From NCBI GenBank assembly GCA_023548195.1, contig JAJHZJ010000577.1, positions 2,207,574-2,271,573 on the forward strand: a stretch of 64,000 nt of DNA, given 5' to 3'. This document shows, one piece after another, positions 44,018 to 54,744 of the stretch (position 1 is its first letter; every line of letters begins with the position of its first letter). This DNA is from Bettongia penicillata ogilbyi. Taxonomy: Eukaryota; Chordata; Mammalia; Diprotodontia; Potoroidae. A program made the translations under genes and the position numbers. A model generated the notes under the pieces. That model was not told the origin of the DNA and did not search any database. It was given only the letters and a program-made list of their open reading frames with translations.

Positions 44018-44252
44018 CAGGTAAGTGGCACAGTGTATTAAGTGCTGGGCCTGGAGTCAGGAAGACCTGAGCTCAGATCTGATCTTACTAGCTGTGTGAA
44101 CCTTGTCAAGCCACCTAACCATGTTTGCCCCAGTTTTCTACTCTGTAAACTGAACTAGAGAAGAAAATGGCAAACCACTCCAGAATCTTTGCCAAGAAAG
44201 GGGTTGTGAAGAATTGCACATGATTGAAAAAGTGACCAAGTAACAATAACAA
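44018..44252 (+). mobile_element. MAR1-type CORE-SINE, full length
   Basis: The best MAR1 in the window. It has 'gtggcacagtgtattaagtg', 'ctgggcctggagtcaggaag', 'ttactagctgtgtgaacctt', 'gtctgtaaa'-type block ('actctgtaaactgaac'), 'aaatggcaaaccactccaga' and 'atctttgccaagaaag'. The RTE-like tail ends 'acatgattgaaaaagtgacc'. The tRNA-derived A/B-box region lies in the first 70 bp. Confidence 0.85.
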
Positions 44253-44264
44253 AGCCCTTGTCCC

Positions 44265-44465
44265 TTTGCTGAACTCCAGATCTACATCAACAAAAACTTT
44301 TTGGATATACTCATATTGGATATACCATCAATGTGTCTAAAATGCAGTTCATTCATTAACTTCTTTAAACTCATTCCTTCCACACTTTCCGATTTCTGTT
44401 GGAAGGACTGCTGTCATTCTAATCACCTAGATTTATAACCCCAGAAATATTCTGGGTCACTTCAT
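44265..44465 (+). repeat. L2-like LINE fragment
   Basis: 'atcaatgtgtctaaaatgca', 'gttcattcattaacttcttt' and 'tctgggtcacttcatcactt' with 'ctatatccaa' resemble the L2 region 'atgtctaaaatggaactcat...'. Moderate decay. Confidence 0.45.
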
Positions 44466-44469
44466 CACT

Positions 44470-44600
44470 TCTATATCCAACAGCAAACATTTATTAAGCA
44501 CTGATCATGTGTTAGGTACTATGCTATTTGTCGAGTATTCAAAGATAATTACTAAGTATTTAAAGTTAAACAAATGCATGTGACATGTTAAAATAATATA
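44470..44600 (-). repeat. L2 LINE 3' end, complement
   Basis: 'aaacatttattaagcactga' and 'catgtgttaggtactatgct' give the reversed L2 terminus. Confidence 0.5.
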
Positions 44601-44873
44601 AATACCTCTAAAAACTACAGAAATTGTTATAACACTCATGACTAGGTTTTGAGTAGTGCTATGGAATTCTTCCATCTCTTTTGTGAATTTGTCATACATG
44701 CTTCAACAGTTCTGTTCTGAAATAGGTAAACATATTTTTCCCACGTGGCACAAAGGAACAAGGCAATTGAAATTTTTATAGAGTTAGAGAAACTGTGCCA
44801 TATAAGAATTGTTTTTCATTAAGTTAGGATTAATGTTAAAAAAATAATTAGGTACATGTGGTTAATACCTGAA

Positions 44874-44906
<33 letters not shown>

Positions 44907-44999
44907 TACATGCACACATATATACACACATGAATGTGTAAATGAATGGAGAAAAATCACACAATTAGATATAAATTAAATATGAATTAGACACTTCAG

Positions 45000-45195
45000 A
45001 GTTTTTCAAAGTTATAGAAGTTATAGTTAGAAGGTATCTTAAAGTTTACCTAGTCCAGCTCTCTTCATTTTGAAAATGAGGAAACTGAGGTCCAGGGAGG
45101 ATGCGATTTGCCAAACTATAAGTATGTGGCAAGAGAAAGAGCTGGGATCCAAATCCAAGTTCTCTGATTCCAAATTTAATACACTTTCTACCAAA
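45000..45195 (-). repeat. MIR-like repeat
   Basis: 'tacctagtccagctctcttc', 'gaaaatgaggaaactgaggt', 'gagctgggatccaaatccaa' and 'gttctctgattcc' are a clear reversed MIR-like 3' part. Confidence 0.6.
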
Positions 45196-45779
45196 TCGTG
45201 AAATAACTGTAATTTAAGTCGCCAAATTTCAATGACTCAATGTGCCACCTGGCCATTATATTTTCCTAGCATTGTAATAGTTCTAACTTCAGTGCTGGGC
45301 TATGTTTAATCAAAGCAACATGTTTGGATTTGCTATCCTTGCACACCCTCAAGTGATGCCAGAACGGAAGTGCAGTTAAGAACTGCCTGCTTATCTTCCT
45401 GTTTCATGGTTTTGTTCTTTCTTCCTGGGAAAGGACTTCCCCTAGGCAGGAAGTACTATAGGGTGCTCCATCATGATGAAAAAGTGCAACTCCACACTCA
45501 CCCATGACTGATGTCTTTCCCTTCTCTCTCCATTCTCACAAGAACTGGGAAGAATTTATTTGTCTTGATATTTTTCATAATCACATCCTATTCTTTAATG
45601 TTCTGCCACCGTAGTTCACATATTTATCTCCTCTCATCTGAACTATTTGAAAGACAATCTATTAGAGCTCCCTGATTTTAGTACTTCCCTGCTATAATTA
45701 ATATTCTACTAATTTCCTGAAATACTCCTCCTGAAGCACATACCTATGTCATTCCTTAGTTTTAAAATCAGTTTTTTTC

Positions 45780-46010
45780 TTTAAGCATTCATTCATTTAT
45801 TTTTATAAGCATTTATTATCTCTCCTTCCCTCAGTTGAACAACAAGCAAAAAAAATTATGACAAATATGAATAGTACAGCAAAACAAAAATACACATAGG
45901 TCATGTCCAAAAATGTATGTCTTATTCTTCATTTTTAAGTGCATCATCTTCCTGAAAGAAAGCGGGTGGTGTGCTTCATCTTTGGACTACTGGTTTATCA
46001 TTCCATCAAA
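45780..46010 (-). repeat. L1 3'UTR fragment
   Basis: 'aagcatttattatctctcct', 'ggtcatgtccaaaaatgtat', 'gtcttattcttcatttttaa' and 'ggtggtgtgcttcatctttg' are the reversed end of another L1 subfamily. It sits between the two L2 halves. Confidence 0.5.
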
Positions 46011-46011
46011 T

Positions 46012-46208
46012 CAGGAGTTCTTACAATGGAGTCTATGAATTTTAAAAAATGACTAAATTTTAATATGTTTTCTTTTGTAGTACTATGTATTTTATTTTAT
46101 GTATTTAAAAATGTTATTCTGAAAGAAGATTCATAGGGTTAATCAGACTTCCAAAAGAATCTGTTACACATACACACACACACACACACACACGATTAAG
46201 AATCCCTG
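46012..46208. mobile_element. hAT-like non-autonomous element with (CA)n
   Basis: The termini 'caggagttcttacaatggag' and 'gattaagaatccctg' are inverted relatives of one another. The body has 'gtactatgtattttatttta', 'tgtatttaaaaatgttattc', 'attcatagggttaatcagac' and 'ttccaaaagaatctg'. A (CA)n tract sits just before the right end. It is the same family as 17033-17325. Confidence 0.65.
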
Positions 46209-46674
46209 TTCAAAATGTTCCAGTGACTCCCAATTGCCTCTAGGAAAAGATATAAGATCTTCATCTTGGCAATCTAGCTCCATCTACTTTTACAAAGTTA
46301 TTTCACATAATTCCCATTATTCATTCTACATTCCAGCCAATGTGAACAACTTGGTATTACATCGTTCCCTTCTATGTTTTTGTATTTCTATCTTATGTGC
46401 TTTCAATGCAAACTCTTATCACCTTTTTTTGCTTAGAATCCATGACTTCCTATAAGGCTCAATTTGAACTCAGCTTAGATGATATCTTCTGTGTGAGCCT
46501 TAATCAATCAAACCTCAAATTTCCATGTATTTATGATGCATATTTATGGCACATCTGTATACTTGCTTTACATTTCAGAAGGATGAAAACTCCTTGGTGG
46601 CAGAGACTAGTACTGTTTGTTTTCTCCCACTTCATGCCAGAGCTTAGCCTGTTTTCGTAGAATTGAGCTAACTG

Positions 46675-46870
46675 ATGAGCTTGGCATTAATCCTTTTCAA
46701 AATTTTGGAAGAGTTTATGAAATAGATGGCTTATGAACAATTAAAGAGGACACAACAGCGGTTAAGAGTGAGCATGGTTTTACTAAGAGTAAGTCCTAAC
46801 AAACTAACCTCATCTCCTCTTGTGACAGGGTTGCTAAACTGTAATAGCAGAGAAATACATATGGAGTATT
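46675..46870 (+). repeat. L3/CR1 LINE fragment, 5' part
   Basis: 'tggcttatgaacaattaaag', 'gagcatggttttactaagag', 'taagtcctaacaaactaacc' and 'tgtgacagggttgctaaact' match the L3 'HGFxKxxSCLTNLI..FDRVT' block. Confidence 0.65.
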
Positions 46871-47129
46871 TAATTTCATTGAAAATTTTTCACTTAAAAT
46901 CACTCTATTTTTAAAGGATTGTCTAGGTTTTTAAACTCAGGAATTTGTGGCAAGTGGTAATAGTACATTTTGATAGATTATAATCTCCATAAATAACACA
47001 CACACACAGAGTAAACCAAGAAATGTGTGAGGAAATTTTTATCTCAAAAAATTACCTAATTTTGGGATTTGATTCTAAAACTGATAACCTTAAAATTAAG
47101 CAGCCAAAGGAAAAAGAAATTGATTTTTT

Positions 47130-47165
47130 TGTGTGTGTGAGAAAGAGCACGAGAGCGAGAGTGAG

Positions 47166-47240
<75 letters not shown>
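47130..47240. repeat. Long (GA)n microsatellite
   Basis: An imperfect lead-in is followed by about 75 bp of pure GA. Opposed ORFs across it are RE and LS artefacts. Confidence 0.95.
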
Positions 47241-47242
<2 letters not shown>

Positions 47243-47244
47243 AA

Positions 47245-47685
47245 TTATTAAGCCAGATAATATCTTCATATAACCATGAGATCATGAGCCACACTGGTCC
47301 CTACATTACTCCAGATATAATGTTTAGCTTCATCTGTAGAAGAGAAGAAATACTTTCCTAGATAGCAATAATGGAAGGGCCTCCCCCAAAAAGAGAGTAA
47401 AATGATATGTTCTGTTCTCAAAAATTAGAAAGGACTTAAAGTGCTCCTTATTACCACTGGCAGCTAACGAATGACAATCTGCAATTATAAGATGAAGATT
47501 ATAATGCCATCATTTTGGAATGCTTCCTCAGTGTCTGTGATACCAGAGAATAGAGAGTCCCTGCTCTGATTTATGAAATGGCAACTTCTCAATCCACTCA
47601 TATTGCATGAAATGTCCCCTTTCTGGGACTTCATATCCATCTTAGTCTGCCCTCATGAGCACAGTTAGGGTGAGTCCAAAGTTTC
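47245..47685. other. Unassigned sequence
   Basis: Nothing recognised between the GA tract and the MIR-like repeat. Confidence 0.35.
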
Positions 47686-47689
47686 ATTT

Positions 47690-47835
47690 AGATATACCAG
47701 ATATTTACGAATCCCAGAATTTCAATCTTGAACAGGCATTAGAGAATATTTTATCCAATCCTCTCATTTTAAATATGAGAAAACTGAGTCACAAAGAAGT
47801 AGTTTTTTCTAAGATTGCCTAATTGTGCCATAGAC
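47690..47835 (-). repeat. MIR-like repeat
   Basis: 'agaatattttatccaatcct', 'ctcattttaaatatgagaaa' and 'actgagtcacaaagaagtag' are a reversed MIR-like fragment. Confidence 0.5.
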
Positions 47836-47839
47836 AGGA

Positions 47840-48355
47840 TTCTTTTAGTATGCTTTCTGTTAGCAATATGACAAAGTCTCTTATGACATCCTTATGGACA
47901 AGATGGATAAATGTGGGTTGAGTTTGTATTTAGATGGATTCATAATAGATGGAAGTCACCTTATCTGAAGAGTGTTGATTAATGGATTAATAATGTTAGT
48001 GTAGAAGAGCAGCTATAATATAGTACCTCAGGGAAATCTTTTTGGCCCTGGCATGTTCAAGACTTATTGATGGCTCAAATGAAGATATTAAACCAAATCT
48101 GTGAATAACATAAAGCTGAGAGGGAAAATAAATATGTTGAGATGATAGAATCAGAATCCAAAAATACTTCCACAAGCTGGGACAATAGGCTGAATATGAC
48201 AAGATGAACTTGAGCAGGAATTAATGTACATTCCTGTATTAGGGTTCAAAAAGTCAATTGAATGACTACAGATTTGGGGAGAACTGGCTTAACAGCAGTT
48301 TATGTGAAAAAATCATAGGAGATTTAGTTGACTAAAAGCTCGACATGTCACAGTA
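47840..48355 (+). repeat. L3/CR1 LINE ORF2 fragment
   Basis: The order follows L3: 'caatatgacaaagtctctta', 'ccttatggacaagatggata', 'cctcagggaaatctttttgg', 'gtgaataacataaagctgag', 'ggttcaaaaagtcaattgaa', 'cagcagtttatgtgaaaaaa' and 'atttagttgactaaaagctc'. It is the longest and clearest L3 copy in the window, still full of stops. Confidence 0.75.
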
Positions 48356-48444
48356 TGTTAGATTGCAAAGGACTTTAGAGATCATCTCATCCAATTCCAT
48401 CTGACAGATAAGGAAACAGAGAAACTTTGTCTCCTGGCTCCAGG

Positions 48445-49020
48445 CTCACTTTTCTTACTTAAGAGATATAAAAGCAGAATTGAATAAAGCTCACACCTGG
48501 TGTGATAGACTATTATCAAACAAAAGCCTTTCTCTCTTCCCAAATCCTTTGTTGACAGTTTAGTGATAAAGAATGGGGTTTCAATGAGACCCTCTATTCA
48601 AGTTAAATGGCTACACTGTAATTTCAAGGTATAACTGTTTTTCCTTTCTTTTTCTCAATATATCCAAGATTTCTGAAGAATAGAGATAGGTTTAATTTAA
48701 TTAAAATCGCTGCCAGATATTCAAACCAGTCTGTTGAACAAAAGGTATCAAGGGTATCTTTTGAGGTTCTTTGATCGGAGAGTACGTTGTGTCCAAAATA
48801 TCTGATTCAGGTCCTGGGAAACAGGACAGCACAAATTCCAACTTTGACCAGTCTTCCCAGACTGCAGACATCAAGAAAGGAAGAGTTACTATTGTTTTGA
48901 CCAAACAGTGAAATAAAGAAAAAAAGGAAAGTTAGTTTGATGCCAAAAGGCATTAATTACATCAGGGCAGAGCAGGAGAAAAGACACATTCAAGTTAGGA
49001 CATAGTCTTTGGAATCATGT
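48445..49020. other. Unassigned sequence
   Basis: Nothing recognised apart from a MIR-like scrap at 48355-48440 ('gatcatctcatccaattcca') just before it. Confidence 0.35.
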
Positions 49021-49024
49021 TTTC

Positions 49025-49265
49025 ATCAGAAGAATTTGCCAATCAATGAACCAATCGATGAATAAAGCATTTATTCAACCCCAACTATGGGTCAGGCAGT
49101 GGGTTAGATCATGTAGAATAAAAAAAATATAACAACCTAAAGCAGTGCCTACTCTCAGGGATCTTACAAGGAAACCAAAATGTACACAAATAAATAAATG
49201 CAAACTATGTATGAATATAATGAAGGATTTACTAACATCTAGGGGAACCAAGAAATACTTCATAA
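49025..49265 (-). repeat. L2 LINE 3' end, complement
   Basis: 'aaagcatttattcaacccca', 'gtcaggcagtgggttagatc' and 'ctactctcagggatcttaca' form the reversed L2 terminus. It lies head to head with the + strand L2 that starts at 49270. Confidence 0.6.
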
Positions 49266-49269
49266 GATT

Positions 49270-49885
49270 TTCCTAAACTGCAGGTCTGATCATGTCACAG
49301 ACCAATTCCCCTACTCAGTAAGCTCCAGTGGCTCACTATTAGCATCAGGATGACATACAAATTTGTATTTGGCATTCAAAACTCTTTGTAACCTAGCCCT
49401 TTCCTACCTTTTTCAGTTTTGTTACACTTTACTCTCTGATACGTATTCTTCTATCTAGTGACAATAATCCCCTAGCTGTTCTCCAAAGTAGACACTCCCA
49501 TTTCTTAGTTCTAGGAATTTTCTGTGGCTGTCTCCCGTGCCTGGAATGTACTTTGACTACTAGCCTCTCCATCTTCCCTGTATTCACAGATAAAATCTTA
49601 CCTTCTACAGGAAGCCTGCTCCAACTCCTCTTAATTTCAATGCCTTTCCTTTTTTAATTATTTCTTTTTTATCACAGATATAGATATACAAACACATGTG
49701 CACACATGTGTATGCATGTGTGTGTGTGTATAAAGGGAGAATTTATTTTATATATATATCTGTTTGCATGTTGTCTCCTGCATTAGATTGTAAGCTCCTT
49801 GAAAGAACTGACTTTTGCCTCTTTTTTGTATGCCCAGCACTTATCACAGTGCATAACACATAATAGGTATTTAATAAATAATAAT
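49270..49885 (+). repeat. L2 LINE 3'UTR and terminus
   Basis: A well-ordered copy: 'ggtctgatcatgtcacagac', 'cattcaaaactctttgtaac', 'cgtgcctggaatgtactttg', 'ttctacaggaagcctgctcc', 'attgtaagctccttgaaaga' and 'cataataggtatttaataaa'. The minus-strand HAL1 inserted at its very end. Confidence 0.8.
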
Positions 49886-50844
49886 TTCATTTATTTTTTT
49901 TATTTGTTTGGTTACTTATTATAGATTTCAGCATTCATTTCCATGGAATTTTGAGTTCCAATTTTTCTCCCCATCTCTCCTCTCCCCTACCCCATAATGT
50001 CTTGCATTCTGATTACCCCTTCCCTCAATGTACCCTCCTTTCTATTACACCCCACCCTTCCCTTATCCCCATCTTTTCTCTTGTAGGGCAAGATAAATTT
50101 CTATATCCCATTACCTGCATTTGTTATTTTCTAGTTATATGCAATAATAATTCTCAACATTGATTTCTAATATTTTGAATTCCAACTTCTCTCCCTCCTC
50201 CCCTCCCTATCCATCTCCACTGAGAAGGCAAGCAGTTCAATATAGGCTACACATGTGTTGTTTTGCAAAATACTTCCATAATAATAATGTTGTATAATAC
50301 TAACTATATTTTTCTCCATCCTACCCTGTCTCCCCTCTTTTTTCCTACTCCCTCATTTGACCTTGTCCTTTCCCCAAAGTGTTTACTTCTAGTTACTCCC
50401 TTTTCCCATTTGCCCTCCCTTCTATCATCTCTCTTACCCCACTTGTCCCCTTCTCCCCTACTTTCCTATAGTGTAAGACAGATTTTCATATCAAATTTAG
50501 TGAGTATGTTATTCCCTCCTTAAGCCATATGTGACGAGAACAAGTTTCACTTTTCCCCTCTGACCTTGTCCATTTTCTCCTCCATTGAACAAGATTTTTC
50601 TTATCTCTTTCATGAGTGATAGCCTGCCCTATTCCATTTCTCCCTTTCTCCTCCCAATATCCTTAAATTAATTTTATATTTTTGAGGATATCATCTCTTG
50701 TGATTTAACTCAACCTGCAGTCTGTGTGTGTGTATGTGTGTGTGTAAAATCCCTCCATCTACCCAAATACTGAGAAAAGTCTCAAGAGTTACAAATATTA
50801 TCTTTCCATATAAGAATGTAAATAGTTCAGCTTTAGAAAGTACT

Positions 50845-51886
50845 TTATGATTTCTCTCTCCTGTTTACCTTTTCATGCTTCTCTGATTCTTGTGTTTGAA
50901 AGTCAAATTTTCTTTTCAGTTCTGATCTTTTTATCATGAATGCTTAAAAGTCCTCTATATCCTTGAATGATTATTTATGTCCTTGAAGTATTAAACTCAG
51001 TTTTGTTGGATAGGTGATTCTTGGTTTTAATCCCAGTTCCTTTGACTTCTGGAATATCCTATTCCATGCCCTTCCATCCCTTAACGTAGAAGCTGCCAGA
51101 TCTTGTGTTATCCTGATCATATTTCCACAATACTCAAATTGTTTCTTTCTAGCTGCTTGCAATATTTTCTCCTCAATCTGGAAACTGAAATTTGGCCACA
51201 ATATTCCTAGGAGTTTCTCTTTTCAGGTGTCTTTCAGGAGGTGGTCAGTGGATTCTTTCAATAATCATTTTGCCCTCTGGTTCTACAATATCAGGGCAGT
51301 TTTCCTTTATAATTTCATGAAAAATGATGTCTAGGCTCTTTTGTTGATCATGACTTTCAGGTAGTCTCATAATTTTTAAATTGCCTCTCCTGGATCTATT
51401 TTCCAGGTCAGTTGTTTTTCCAGTGAGATATTTCACATTATCTTCTAGTTTTTCAATCTTTTAGTTTTGTTTTGTAACTTCTTGCCTTATCTCGGTCATT
51501 AACTTCCCTGAACTCCACCTCCTCTTAAAAGAACAATTTTGTTCAGTGAACTTTTGAACCTTCTTTTCCATTTGGTTAATTCTGCTTTTTAAAGCCTCCT
51601 TCTCCTCATTGGCTTTTTTGATCCCTTTTTCTAATTGAGTTAGCCTCTAAGGTGTTATTTTCCTCACCATTTTTTTGGTTTTCCTTTAGCAAGCTGCTGA
51701 CTTGCTTTCAAGCTCTTCTATTGCCTGATTTATTTTGGAGGTATTGGAGGCAGAAGCCTTGATTTCCTCTGACAGTATGCCTTGTTTTTCCTCATCCCAA
51801 AGGATGGAAGGAGACACCTGTTCAACAAGAAAGTAACTTTCTATGATTTTATTTTTTTTCCCTTTTGGGGGCATTGTCCCAGCCAT
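50845..51886 (-). pseudogene. Decayed HAL1/L1 ORF1
   Basis: The minus-strand ATG at 51886 opens 'MAGTMPPKGKKNKIIESYF', the same N-terminal type as the + strand copy at 3463. The coiled-coil part (about 51690-51440) is frame-shifted and partly lost. Recognisable blocks resume with 'LTGKTTDLENRSRRGNLKIM' (from 51430), 'IFHEIIKENCPDIVEPEGK' and 'AARKKQFEYCGNMIRITQDL'. The frame can be followed to about 50845. Not functional. Confidence 0.85.
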
Positions 51887-52558
51887 TTACTTGACTTCTG
51901 GATCCTTTGTCAAGAGGAGAGTCCTAGTGCTCCTCCTCCCCCCACTACCATGCTCAAGGCTGAGATTCAGGTCAGCTGTTCAATTCCCCCAGGGGCTTTA
52001 GGTGGGGGCAGGGCCATCACTCAGGGCAGAGGTTTAGATCAGCTACTCATTTCCCCCAGAGGCTTTAAGTTGAGGTGCCTGAATAATGGACCCAGGCTGC
52101 TTTCAATGCCACTGTAGCCACCCACTGTCCGCTGTTATTGCTGCTGCCACTGTCTCTGTCACTGCCTGGGGCCAGTGCTGTGGGGACCCTGCTCCCCTCT
52201 TGCTCAGCTGGGAAAGCCCTCCCACACTAACCTTTGGTACTTTCTTTGTAGCTTGTGGGTTGAGTGATCTGGGACCCTCCCTGCTGAGAATTCTGCCCCA
52301 GAGGTCTGTTCAGGTCCTGTTCCTCCCAGTGCCATGTAGCCAGGACTGGGCTCTGCTCCATTCAGTGTCCTGTGAGATAGACCTTTCCTGTTGGCCTTCC
52401 AGGTTACCTTTGGCTGGAAACCTCTTCCACTCTGTTGTTCTGCAGCTTCTGCTGCTCTAGAATTTGTTGAGAGTCATTTTTTACAGGTTTTTCGTGGTCT
52501 GTGAGGGTAGCACTAGAGTATATGCATCTTTCTACTCTGCCATCTTGGTTCTGCCTCC
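51887..52558 (-). promoter_or_regulatory. HAL1/L1 5'UTR (ancestral internal promoter region)
   Basis: This is the most GC-rich stretch of the region, with blocks such as 'tgctgctgccactgtctctg' on the + strand. L1 5'UTRs carry the element's own RNA polymerase II promoter. Presence of the extreme 5' end suggests the source transcript started here. ORFs on the + strand (51782-52117, 52086-52460) are antisense by-products. Activity today is unknown. Confidence 0.6.
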
Positions 52559-52604
52559 ATAAATAATCATTAATTTATTGATTTAGCACTTGAGGTTAAA
52601 TTTG

Positions 52605-52770
52605 AGGCATTTAAATAGCACAATTGTTAGAGTACTGGTCTTGGAGAGAGGAAGACTTCATTTCAGATCCACCTCAGATACTTACTTGTTCTGTGACCCA
52701 GTATGACTTAGTTTTTGTCTTCCTTAGTTTCCTCAAGTGTAAAATGAGTGAGCACTATGACCTGGCTTCT
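52605..52770 (+). repeat. CORE-SINE fragment
   Basis: 'agcacaattgttagagtact', 'tcttggagagaggaagactt', 'acttacttgttctgtgaccc' and 'ccttagtttcctcaagtgta' show a tRNA-like head and CORE. The subfamily is unclear. It ends in an A run. Confidence 0.55.
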
Positions 52771-52794
52771 CATTAAATTAAAAAAAAAATTATG

Positions 52795-53215
52795 GTATTG
52801 CCAAGACGACACAGTGAAAGCAGAGCCTCACCTGAGTTCTTCCCCAAACTCCTTCAAATACCTCCAAAAGAGACTCTGAAGAAATTCTAGAGTGCCAGAA
52901 TTCACGAAGAGGCAGAGTAAGGCAGATTTCCACCCATACACAACCCAAAGTTTGAAGGAAGGGTCTATTGTATCAGGCTGGGACAGGAGCATAATCTAGT
53001 GTTCAGGCTGCACCAGTGCAAACTCAACCATAACAAAGTTGGAACAGACCTCAGGCGACTGAATAACTAGCAGCAGTGGTACTTTCCAAACCCCTCAGCA
53101 CAGGAGGCAAACCTCTCAGAACTGGGAGAAAAGCAGAGTCTTGCACAGGGTCTGCGACAGGGGCAACAGCTGCTCCTGGGAGTATCAATACATAAACAGA
53201 ATGTTTGTGATCCAT
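52795..53215 (+). repeat. Extra L1 5'UTR-like unit
   Basis: 'gcagagcctcacctgagttc', 'ttcaaatacctccaaaagag', 'attctagagtgccagaattc' and 'gaagaggcagagtaaggcag' are L1 5'UTR-like. The unit precedes, in the same orientation, the L1 whose own 5' end starts at about 53226. It is either a tandem promoter unit or the remains of another L1. Confidence 0.5.
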
Positions 53216-53736
53216 CTATTTAAACTTCTGGGAGTCAAGATGGTGGAGTAAGCAGTAAATGACTCTCACCTTCCTTTTATATACCTTGAAAAGTTCAGAG
53301 ATTATTGCTCCAGGAAAAATTCTGGAATAGTGCAACCAGCAGAAAGACATGATATAAATGTCATTCATCTCAGAAGGCTAGGGGGGTTATGAAAAGGGTC
53401 CCTCTTGCTATGATTGAAGGACACCAGTATAGGACCAGAGGCATCTCAGAAACTAGCAAAAAAACCAATCTCAACAAACCAGTGGGAGATCCTGAGCCTC
53501 AGGGTGGAGGAGCAGGCAAGTGCCAACACAAGGTACACACCAGTTACCACTACTACCTCCAGCTCAGTATCAGGTAAACTACCAGATCTCTACAAGATCC
53601 AGCTGCCAGCACCTGAGGCTCCTGCAAACAAAACCAGTAGCAAGGCCCTAGCCCTAAGCACAAGAAGTCTGGGACAGTGCCTCTTGGGGACCAGAAGCAG
53701 AGATTAAATTTAAAAGCCAGAAAAAAGGCAAATCAC

Positions 53737-54740
53737 ATGAGCAAGAAACAACAAAGAAAAACAGTAACCATGAAAAAGTGTTTTGGTGACAGTGAAGATC
53801 TAAACCCCAATTCAGGAGAGGACAACTTGGTCAATATATTCACATCCGAAGCTTCAAAGGTGAATACGAATTGGTCTCAAGCCCAAAAAGCCTTCTTGAA
53901 AGACCTCAAGAAGAATTTTAAAAGTCAAAATAGAGAGGTAGAAGAAAAATTGAATGATGTCTTTAAAAATACAATTGGCAAAATGGGGGAGGGGAAAAGT
54001 ACACTGGAGAAAACAATTCCTTAAAAAATAGAACTGGTCAAGTGGAAAAGGAGGTACAAAAACTAACTGAAGAAAACATTATGTTAAAAATTAGAATTTG
54101 GTGAGTGGAGGCTAATGACTCTATGAGACATCAAGAATCAGTCAAATAAAATCAAAAGAATAAAATAATGGAAGAAGACATAAATTGGAAAAAAACGGCT
54201 GACCTGGAAAAGAGATTTAGGGGAGATAATTAGTGGTCTGTCTAAGAAACATGACAAAAAAAAGAACTTGAATAATATCTTCAAAGAAATAATCAAGGAA
54301 AATTTCCTTGAGGTCATAGAACCAGAGGGTAAAATAGTCATTGAAAGAATTTACCAATCATCTCTTGAAAGAGATCCCAAATTGGAATAGTGTTGCTAAA
54401 TTCAAGATTGATCAGATCAAGGAGATAAAATTTACAAACAGCTGAAAAGGAATAATTCAAATATCATGGAACCACAATAAAGATTATGGAGGACTTTGTA
54501 TATTCTACATTAAAAGACTGGAAGGTTTGGAATATGATAGTCCAGAAGATGAAGGACTACAACCGAGGATCAATTATCCAGCAAAATTGAGCATAACCTT
54601 TCAGGCAAGGAGATGAACATTCAATGAAATAAGGAATTTCCAGACCTAACTGATAAAAAAGACCATAGCTCAATAGAAAATTTGGTATTCGAATACAAGA
54701 CTCAAGGGAGGCATAAAGAAATAAACAGGAAAAACTTGTT
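53737..54740 (+). pseudogene. L1 ORF1 remnant
   Basis: The start 'MSKKQQRKTVTMKKCFGDSE' at 53737 stays open to 54024. Later blocks survive out of frame: 'aaagaacttgaataatatct', 'ccagagggtaaaatagtcat' (the EPEGK block) and 'aggaataattcaaatatcat'. The N-terminus differs from the 'KGKKNKxIESxF' type of the two HAL1s, so two ORF1 lineages are present. Confidence 0.75.
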
Positions 54741-54744
54741 ATTT

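Larger units (their letters stand above)
45560..46660 (+). repeat. L2 LINE 3'UTR, interrupted by L1 and hAT pieces
   Basis: Left part 45560-45770 ('ctcctgaagcacatacctat', 'gtcattccttag') and right part 46209-46660 ('gttccagtgactcccaattg', 'cctctaggaaaagatataag', 'tacattccagccaatgtgaa', 'ggatgaaaactccttggtgg') are collinear in L2. The gap holds an L1 3' end (45780-46010, minus) and a hAT element. Confidence 0.7.
49886..52558 (-). mobile_element. HAL1-like (half-L1) retrotransposon, essentially full length
   Basis: On the minus strand it begins 'ggaggcagaaccaagatggc' at 52558 (a typical marsupial L1 5' terminus). A GC-richer 5'UTR of about 0.67 kb is followed by ORF1 and then, with no ORF2, a purine-rich 3' region ending in an A-rich tail next to 49886. 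Flanking 'ataaataat(a/c)at' at 49874-49885 and 52559-52570 matches 11 of 12 and is a likely target-site duplication. The 3' half aligns throughout with the element at 3345-5618. It lacks reverse transcriptase and would have depended on L1 in trans. Confidence 0.85.

Noticed and set aside
47023..47361. 112-codon ORF with a long RE repeat, like an arginine-rich domain
   Set aside because: The RE run is only the translated (GA)n microsatellite.
52086..52460. 124-codon + strand ORF in GC-rich DNA
   Set aside because: It is antisense to the 5'UTR of the minus-strand HAL1 and is open only because that region is GC-rich.
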